The position numbers and the translations under genes are program-made. Positions 52,201 through 61,200 of a stretch of 64,000 bases of DNA are shown here, one piece after another; the first letter of the stretch is position 1; the number at the start of each line of letters is the position of its first letter. Source of the DNA: Phoronis australis (taxonomy: Eukaryota > Phoronida > Phoronidae); assembly GCA_002633005.1 (NCBI GenBank), contig NMRA01000684.1:85050-149049 (forward strand), written 5' to 3'. Under the pieces are notes generated by a model, which saw nothing but the letters and a program-made list of their open reading frames with translations, made no database searches and was not told where the DNA came from.

Positions 52201-55200
52201 TCTCCGTGAAAAATTGTGATTTTTGAGAATAAACACAATAACGTGATTACGAACACCTGGGAACTGTTTATGGGCACATAATATAATTTTGTGATCATAC
52301 CGTATTAAAAGATTACAGTTTAATGGTGAAAATAAATCTTAGCGATGAGTTATTCGCAATCAATGGGCCTCCCCGTGGGTATAGTAAATTCTGTTGAAAG
52401 CCTCGCATCTTAAACACTAACACCTGTAAATTTGGTTCCTACACCAACTATGTTAAGAGCATAGCTCTAAGCCATTGCCAAACGTAACAAACTGTTAGGC
52501 ATATTGGCTTGCTTTTGTCTACGCGACCGCGATAATCACCTTTTAATTCAAATAGCTGCGGATAACACCTCCACGCAATGACCCCTTTTCAATTCCAACA
52601 TTTTTCGTTTGTGCAGGGATCTTATGGTGACGCAACATGGCACAAAAAAGGCAGCTTCATTTATCATTTGAAGGGCTTACATTTGCGCGATTGAACTCGA
52701 ATTTTCTTATTTTACAAACACTTTGATAGGACTATCTGGTTAGACAAATACATCTAAAATAACAAAATTCCATGATTGAAATTAGGCTTTAACACACTGC
52801 TTCAAATTCTCTGAATAAAAGTTTCTGCACATATCAAGTGTTTGAAATGTGTTCAACATTCGCTACTGTCTGCGCATAAAAAGATCTATGCATATCCAAG
52901 ATGATAGGAATATAGACAATATCTTTTGAGTGTTTTACCTTTCTTTCCCACTTCGACTTAGTTTTGCTGTCAAAGTATTCATAGAATCCACCACTCACTC
53001 GAGCCAACGTACGAAGAAGATAGCGATTAGGGGAAGAACTGGAAATATATGATGACTAATCATTACATTTTGCGAAATTCCTTATGTTTAAGTACGAAAT
53101 CTGCACAATCATACATAAACAAACTTAAGACAATGTATTAGTCGATGTTATGGTTCATTGTGACTAAACCATTCTCAAGACAAATGTTCACAATACTCCA
53201 GTCAGGTAACACAGGCTGAGAACAGTCTGCACAGTCAGGTACACAATGCCATCAAAATGCATTGTGAAGGGAGAGACCAGAAATCAAAACAGTTGGAGGT
53301 CAAATGATTCAAATGTTTCTATTCAGATAGCACTCAGGGTGATTCAATGGTATATGCATAACCTCCTTTATGAGAAGCCTGAAGGTAGTATTGTCCTTAT
53401 CCAAGATCTGAGCACCAAAGTTATATATAGTGTGACCAGCCGTCAATGAATTATTAAGAACAGCACGGTGTGTCTTGACAATTTCCTTTGACTTTGATGC
53501 TGTGAATCCTGCTGGCCATTCCAATAATAAAACTGCTCACATTCATTATAAGTATTTGGTACTCATATTTTGGCCAAAAACAAATTCAAAACCTATATTC
53601 AACAATAATTACATGGGGTACATAAAATGAGAAATCATTATTAAAGACACCCGATTGCACCTAATAGAATATAGATACAATTTTCAAGTTTCATGCCAAA
53701 TTTGTCGTGTATATGGCAGCCGTGACTTATCCTGTACTGAACTTGGATCAAGCCACAATCAGGTGATTACCAACAGTAAGGCGTAATAGCTATTTTTGTG
53801 TACAGAGTAGGTTTCCAAGATAATCAAGGATTTGAAAAATGCAGGGTTTCATGTGGGTTGACCAGATGTATTTTAAAAGATAATTTAAGAAGTGTGAACC
53901 TAGGTAGTGAAGGTATCAAACCATAAATACTATCCCACCTGTAATCAAGTGTACAAATTAAAGACAATTAGTTTACAAACCTGCATGGGAGATGAGGTCT
54001 GATCATTCATTTAGTAGAATACCAAAGATATACGAATGAGAGACTGTAATGCTAATGGAACCCAAAAGCATTTCCTCCTAACACAGAGAATAAACAGTGG
54101 AATGGAACAAAGCGGAAGTAGTGTTATCACACTACTGGCAATCATATGGTTTCTTGCTTCTTTTTATTGCCACGATATGCATTCCTTCAGGTAAGTCTAA
54201 CAGTATGAGCCAAAATGCGCATCTTTGGAAGGACTTGCATAGTGCTATCTTAATTGTTCCAACTTAACGAACAGTTGTAGTCGAACACAGGTTGAATTTA
54301 GCACATTCTCATTTTGGTACAGTCTTGTCATGAATTACTAATGGATAGGAGAGCCATAATTTTTCAACCAAACTTTTACTATATCCAATTACTTACCCAA
54401 AACCACAGGGAAATACCCTGGTATGGCTCTTATTTGAGGCAGATGCCTTCAGAATTCTGTCCGAGTTGCTGAAATGGCCATCAGAGAACAGGATCACGTT
54501 GCGGATTCCCTGGCTTAGAGGGAGCAAAAACAATGACTGTAAGGGCAGGACAAGCTCCGTGTTGCCTCTAGTTGCTTTCGTCTTCTGCAACCAATACCAA
54601 GCAGAACATGTAAAGTCTTGACAATATTATTACTTTTTAAAATAAATACGCTTTTAGGAAAGTTTTATTCTGTTTCTCATCATTAACAGCAAACGTCCGA
54701 AATTCTACTATTTAGGAGTTTGAGAGTATGAAAACGACCATTTCTCATGACGGTCCAGTCTCTAATTCTGGTGGACAAGTTTGACTAACTTAATATCAGA
54801 AAATGAACAGGGTCACTTAACCATACGTACTACTCAAAATAAGACCTGCTGTCCATTAACAATGGGTTTCATTTCGCATTTTGAGATTTACCAGTTTTCC
54901 AGATATTATTTTTCACTTTTGTTGTGTACTTAAGTTCCACTGAATTTTTTGACATTTTTTCAGTTTGCACAAGTTTTGCTTACATAGAAACTATTAAATT
55001 AACTTCATCATTTTCCACGTTTTCATTCATTATCAATGACAAACAATGGAAATCATGCTCAATTCAATGACGATTAGTGATGATGGCAATCAAAAATTAA
55101 TGTATCAAGGACACCTTAAACTGATGTTTTTGCATGCTACCAACTATGCTAATCAAAGTGCAGAAACGGTTGTATTCACAGACAACTGTGAAAACAAAAA

Positions 55201-58200
55201 ATTCTACAAATAACTGACCTTTGCACTGATGACATACCTTGGGGGGACACACATAGCCCACATCATGCAGTGTTATTCCCCAACACCACGTCATGATATT
55301 AACTGGACATGGTTGAGTGATTTCTGGCCATCACTTTCGACACAAAACTCAATGACATTCTTTTGGCAACTTTCAACCTACTCCATATTCACATCTTTGC
55401 TATATGTTGTGTTTCTAACTAGTTTGACCAAACTATCACAGCGATAAGGAATAAGCGTGCAAGTTCCACTTTAATTAAACAAAGTCCTATAGACGATTAT
55501 TGACCGATCAGATATTCTTCCAAGTAAAAAGCAACCAGTTGTTCAAATTAATGTTTCTTGAAGTTAAGATTTCTCACCTTTATGAAATGAAGAGCTTTTT
55601 CCATATTTCCCTTCGTTTTCTTTTGTGGCAAGATGAAGCACTCCTCAAAACCTGAAAGTCATAACCCAATTTCTTAAAAGTCCTAATAATTAAGACAGAT
55701 TTCCTTGTCTACAACTTTTCCCAGAAACAAAGTAGATGCCAGTAAACAAATTCCCTACATACAGCTGACAATCCATTGAGTACAAACAACTGCCTAAAGC
55801 TCAACATTTTGTAAATCGTAATTAATTTGTTGAGTTAAAGAATCCTATATGCCACTAAAACCTTGCATATGCAAATTTAACATTTGGCCATGAACGGAAT
55901 ACGCAAGGTAACAAAGTATCCTGGCCCAACGTGGTGCACCTAATCCGAGATCTTGTGCGAGTCTTAATTTCACAAACATATTTCATGATGCCAATTTTCC
56001 CATGATGAAAGAACCAAAGCCGGCCAAGAGATTGAAAACGATTGATAAAAAGTCAATTGATTTAACCCCTCACATAAAGCATCATGGCAAGACCAAAGAT
56101 TCTGGCTGAAGCAGCAAATAGTGAACTGGGATATTACTGACCCATTATGGGGAAAGCTTCTCATTTTAAAATTGAGTCCCAGTAGTAAATCGCAATGCTG
56201 TCACCGTGTATCATAGATAATCTGACACGGGATCAGTTGACTCTAAGAAACCTGTTTAGTTGCCTACAGCCAAAATTTGTGGACAACATCCATTATCAAG
56301 CAATTCTGCATCTCAAGTAGTTCAAATTCTGAGGTTTTATTCACATTTCTATGCCACATACCCATAAATTAAACAAGAAAACCACAAAAATCACACTGGG
56401 TCTGTGCACACTTTGTAGCTAATGAAATGCCCGCCGATCAATTTTAATTCCTTATTACTTGAACGGCCCTGATCTTACTTTGTGTACTGTTTTTAAACAA
56501 AAAAAAAAGAATCTTAACCAAATTTGCACTATCATGTTAATACATTTTCCAGTGGTAATGTTTGCAGCACTTTCAAGCCAAACGCAGTTCAAGTGTGAAA
56601 TGCTTCCGGATTACACAATCCTCCAGGAATTCACAAGGAGGTAAGAGTTTTTACACATTCGAGACTTAATGAGATACAGCTTTTAAGAACATGGTACGTC
56701 GCAACCAATCAAACATTCTGAACATAAGCTGAAATCTTTCCTTACTATTTCCAAATGCCAGGACATTGAATGTGCATGTCGAAGGCAGTTTCTGTATAGC
56801 TAGAATCAGCACAGCCTTTGCTTCCATCAGTGGCTGACCTCGCATGGAGTTGGACGCATCCAGAATAAACACAGCCTCATAGGAAATGATCTGACTGGCT
56901 TCAAACTCCGGGTAAAATGTCAGCATACATGCCTGTAATGCAGAATATTAGCAAAGGGATGGATAAAAAAAAGCATGCAGAATATTCAGCCAAAATCCTT
57001 CATTCACAGCTAAAACGTGAAGAAGTCTAGTAAGTTTTTGATATTAGGCAGTATTTATAACATCACAGACCAGAAATCGAATTACATCTGGCAGCAGGCT
57101 ATCAGGCATAAACCCACATTTGTTCTTGTCAGCACCTGACTCTTTTTGTACCTGCACCTCATTTTTCAGAGAAAAAAATGCCTCCCTGAATCAGGTTTTA
57201 AATACCTAGCAAAGTTCTCATTTTTCGAAAGCTACATGTTAACGTCAAGTGTTTTAAAAAATTAGTGGCTTGACAATTTATCGTCAATCACCTAGTTTAC
57301 GACTTTAATTGGTTGAGAAAGGATTTTCCAATTGGTCCAATTTTGAGTGACGGTCAACTCCCCCTCCTTCAATAGACCAGGGTACAGACTCTTCAGTAAT
57401 AAAAAGCTCATCCGTCTCAACAAGATGATTTGTTTTCAATAGGGCCATCGTGGATTACACAGTTTGAATCTCGCTGCATTATACCACAATGCCGTAAACA
57501 TCCGTCAGGTAATTTTGTTACCTTGTTTGCAGTCCATTGGAGTTTCACAGTCATGTTATTTGCTGTTGTCTGATTCTTAACAATGTTATTCTCAGTTGCA
57601 TTACATTATGTGTCCTTCCAATGCCAGCGGAGTATTGTTGTTGTGATCAGGACTTAGAATGACCAATGACAAAAAAACGCGGAAACTTTTACGCCCAAAT
57701 CATGCGCGCTACCCAGCTTTGAAATGGTCGATGTGGAGGGAGGACTAAAAAAAAAATGTTACCACCATCAGTAGCATGCGTCTGCGTCCTTTTGGGTCGC
57801 CCGTCCACTCCCAATCCACACACTTATGGCTGCAGAGCCGTAGTATTTGTTGCCGCGGTTTACAATAACACGAGACGCTATTGAAAATCCCACCACGCTA
57901 TCCCAGATGCCCCGGCAATGTTGACAATTTACGTTCCTCCGAAACATACAGAGCAACTTCCGCTTTTCGAGGTGAACGTCGTCTGCAACGCCGCGGTAAG
58001 AAAGGAATTTGCCGCGGAAATTTTATATCAAATCCGATTTTTTTTACATGGAAATATAATAAAATGCGCGGAAAGAACATTTGAAAAAAGCGGAAATCCG
58101 CGTTTCCGCGGAAAATTCCAAGCCCTGTGTGATGTGGGCTGCGACTCCAACATGAGAAAGTTTGATAAACTGGACAAGTACCCATGAATGGCGTGATGTG

Positions 58201-61200
58201 AAATTCTTTGCATTCCCCGGCATCAATGAGAGACACGAAAACGTACTTGATTTCCAAAACGAGGTCACATGCTTTCTTATCTCCGGGTCAAAGGAGAGTT
58301 CTACCACCGTGTAATCCGAGTCGGCCCTATTACAACAGTTTATGGAATGGCTAATGTTCACAAAATTACACTGCTTTGATTACCATGATAGCTTAAGTCA
58401 TTAACTGCAATGATAAATACATGCAAATTTCCATCAGGGGAACTCAGACTTACCCAACATAGCAACAATTTGCAAAAAACAGCAAACAAAAAAGATGATC
58501 CCATCTAACTGTGCACGAAATGTCAGAGGCCCCTCCAAGTGACCTCTCGCCAATTTATTGCCAAATCTCACCTGATGGTCACTGTCATCCACATCCTGTT
58601 CCACCCACATTCTGGGCATGTGGATCTCAGCCAGCCCTACACACAATTGAAACCCATCCTCTAACTGTTGATTCTTTGCCATTTCTACCACTGCTTTAGT
58701 GGCAGTTTTCTGTTGGAAAAATAAATCATAACGCATAAAATTCTTGCATCTTTGAGCCGAACGACATATTGAAAGTACCTAATTCTCAATAATATCCAAA
58801 AACGTCCTTGCTGATCCATGCAAATGGAACATTTTCGTGTTGTCCATAAACAAAACAACAATTTAATGTGCAAGTTAATGTCCAGTTAGGTGTCAAGTTA
58901 CGGCGAATCTTTTGAGCAAGTTTGACCTATATCAAGTCCCAGTAACCAATCACGTTGATGGATGACTTTTACTTGAGAATTTATTATTCAGACAGGTTCA
59001 ATAATATGAAAATTTAAAATAAAACGTAAAAAATGCAGGTGGTCTGGTGTCATCTACGGTGCATCAGACGTGTGCAGACCTCGTGCTTGGGACCATTGCA
59101 CACAACACAAGGCAACACATTACTATACAATACAATGCACAATAACAATACTGTGTTGTCACACATACCTTAGTTCGTATCTTGTGTGATGGACTTTCAA
59201 TGGATCTTATATCAAAAGGCATCTCAATGTTGACACGAACTGACAAGTTATCGCTGATATTGTCCTTGACGTGAAGCGTGTCAACATCCGTCTGAAAGAT
59301 AAAGTTAAACGCTACTTGTCGTCAACTTCTCACAACATTTCACAGTACATGCCATTACCTTCAAAAAAGATCAATAGTGAAGTTGCTGAGTACCGTAAAA
59401 ATTCTCCAAGTCTGGGGGAGTCGCTATAATTTTGGGCACAGAAATTTAAACAAAACTTGATTTTTTATTGCTGAACAATTTGGAACATCGACAACTTCGG
59501 CGATTAATGTATTTCTCAAATACCGGAATTTTTTGTATCAATTGAGTTTGAAAATAGACTTGAGAATTCATAAAATCATCAAAATAGCCATTGACACAAC
59601 CTTTGCATGTGTCCTCACAGTATGTTCCATTCAGGTGAATGATCGTAATTCCTGAATTTAAGACAGTCAATACTGTCCGTTTCTAAAACTTGATACCAGC
59701 TCTGACCTTAAGGAAAATTATCGATTTTTCATGGTGTCCCAAACCAGAGAATTTTTACCATTGAGCACAAGTTATGAATGTCAGAAGAAAGGAGATATGT
59801 GGTTCCAATATAAGCATTGAACTGTGTGGCCCAGTGGGACTCGAACCCACGACCTCGAGTAAAGAAGGCGGGCACCATCACACTAGGCCACACCGCCTCC
59901 TCCAAATCAGTTTGCAAAGATTCATGATGCTTTGAGTGGTTTAGCAGATAGATAGATGGGACACCAGTAAACAAACGCAAATAATAACCACAATCGACAC
60001 AAGGTGGCATACAATATGTCCAATTCATTCAAAAAATGGAATGGCATAGTTGCAATCTCAATAGAAACGTATTTGCCAAATTTCATGAAAATCCATCAAC
60101 TGAAGGAACTCCAAAGATACAGAGGCAACGTAAAAAGTTAAATTATTATAGTAACTAAGGGGTACAGCAATAGCCCGACAGGCATGAAACTCACAATGAT
60201 CTGTTGTCAACAGTGGACACAACCAGATGCCAAATGCCCAGACAGAGACGACAGAAATATACACCCGCATTCATGTGGGCACAAAATTTGTTCCATTTAA
60301 AAACATTGTCTGTTAATCCCATACTGACAATGAATAGCAGATACATTTTGACATTTTGAAGGAAATAACGACGGTGGTCGGAATATAAAAGTCTCAGCTG
60401 AGTATTTCCTACATCATCGCACAAAAATCAGCGTTTTACCCAACCTGAGTGATTTCAGCAAGATTTGCGTCTTTCCTCCAGGGGGCAACACTACCAGGTA
60501 CGTTGAACACAATCTTGTCTCCATCCACCTGAAGTTCAGTTACGTAGGTGATCTTTATCAGGACACTTGCTTGGGGTGGCAAGTTTCCTACACTCACAGT
60601 AAACACATCCTGAAAGCAACAAAACACACCCAGTGTATCGGAAATGTGAAACTAGATGTTCACTAGGCAATGCTATTATTAACTGAACAAGGGACATTTT
60701 CATTAAAGTTACTTAAGAGTTAAGACAGAAATTTGATATTAGGTTCCCAGTTCTCAATTGCTGAGTAAAAGTTTAACCGAGTATTTACGCATGCATCACA
60801 GTCAAGAAATAATCTATAGAGGTCATCCCAGTAACAAGCAGTTATGTGTACATTCTTAGACACTTTGCACTTTTGCTCAAGTGAGATTAAAACATTTTTC
60901 AGAAGTTCTTATGTGGAGTGTAAGATCAAATTTCTGTCTAAAGTCTTTTTAGGCACTTTTCATGAGAACTTATAAAACTGTTCACCAATACGGCACATGA
61001 CTACTGAAACACACACATCACCTACTGATCTATATGGTCTTAGCAAATTCTAAACACATTAGTCAGAGTTAACTAGTACGTATAGTGGCCTAGAATTTTG
61101 TGGACCGTTATAAATCATCTGTGTTGTTTACAAACAATAAGGCCAATGAAAGTACTTCTTTGTGAGCCCAGCTTTTAGTCATCAACCATCCCAGTTGGAC

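Noticed and set aside
59824-59893. Functional tRNA gene
   Set aside because: T arm is good but the acceptor stem and spacing before the A box are wrong for a working tRNA.
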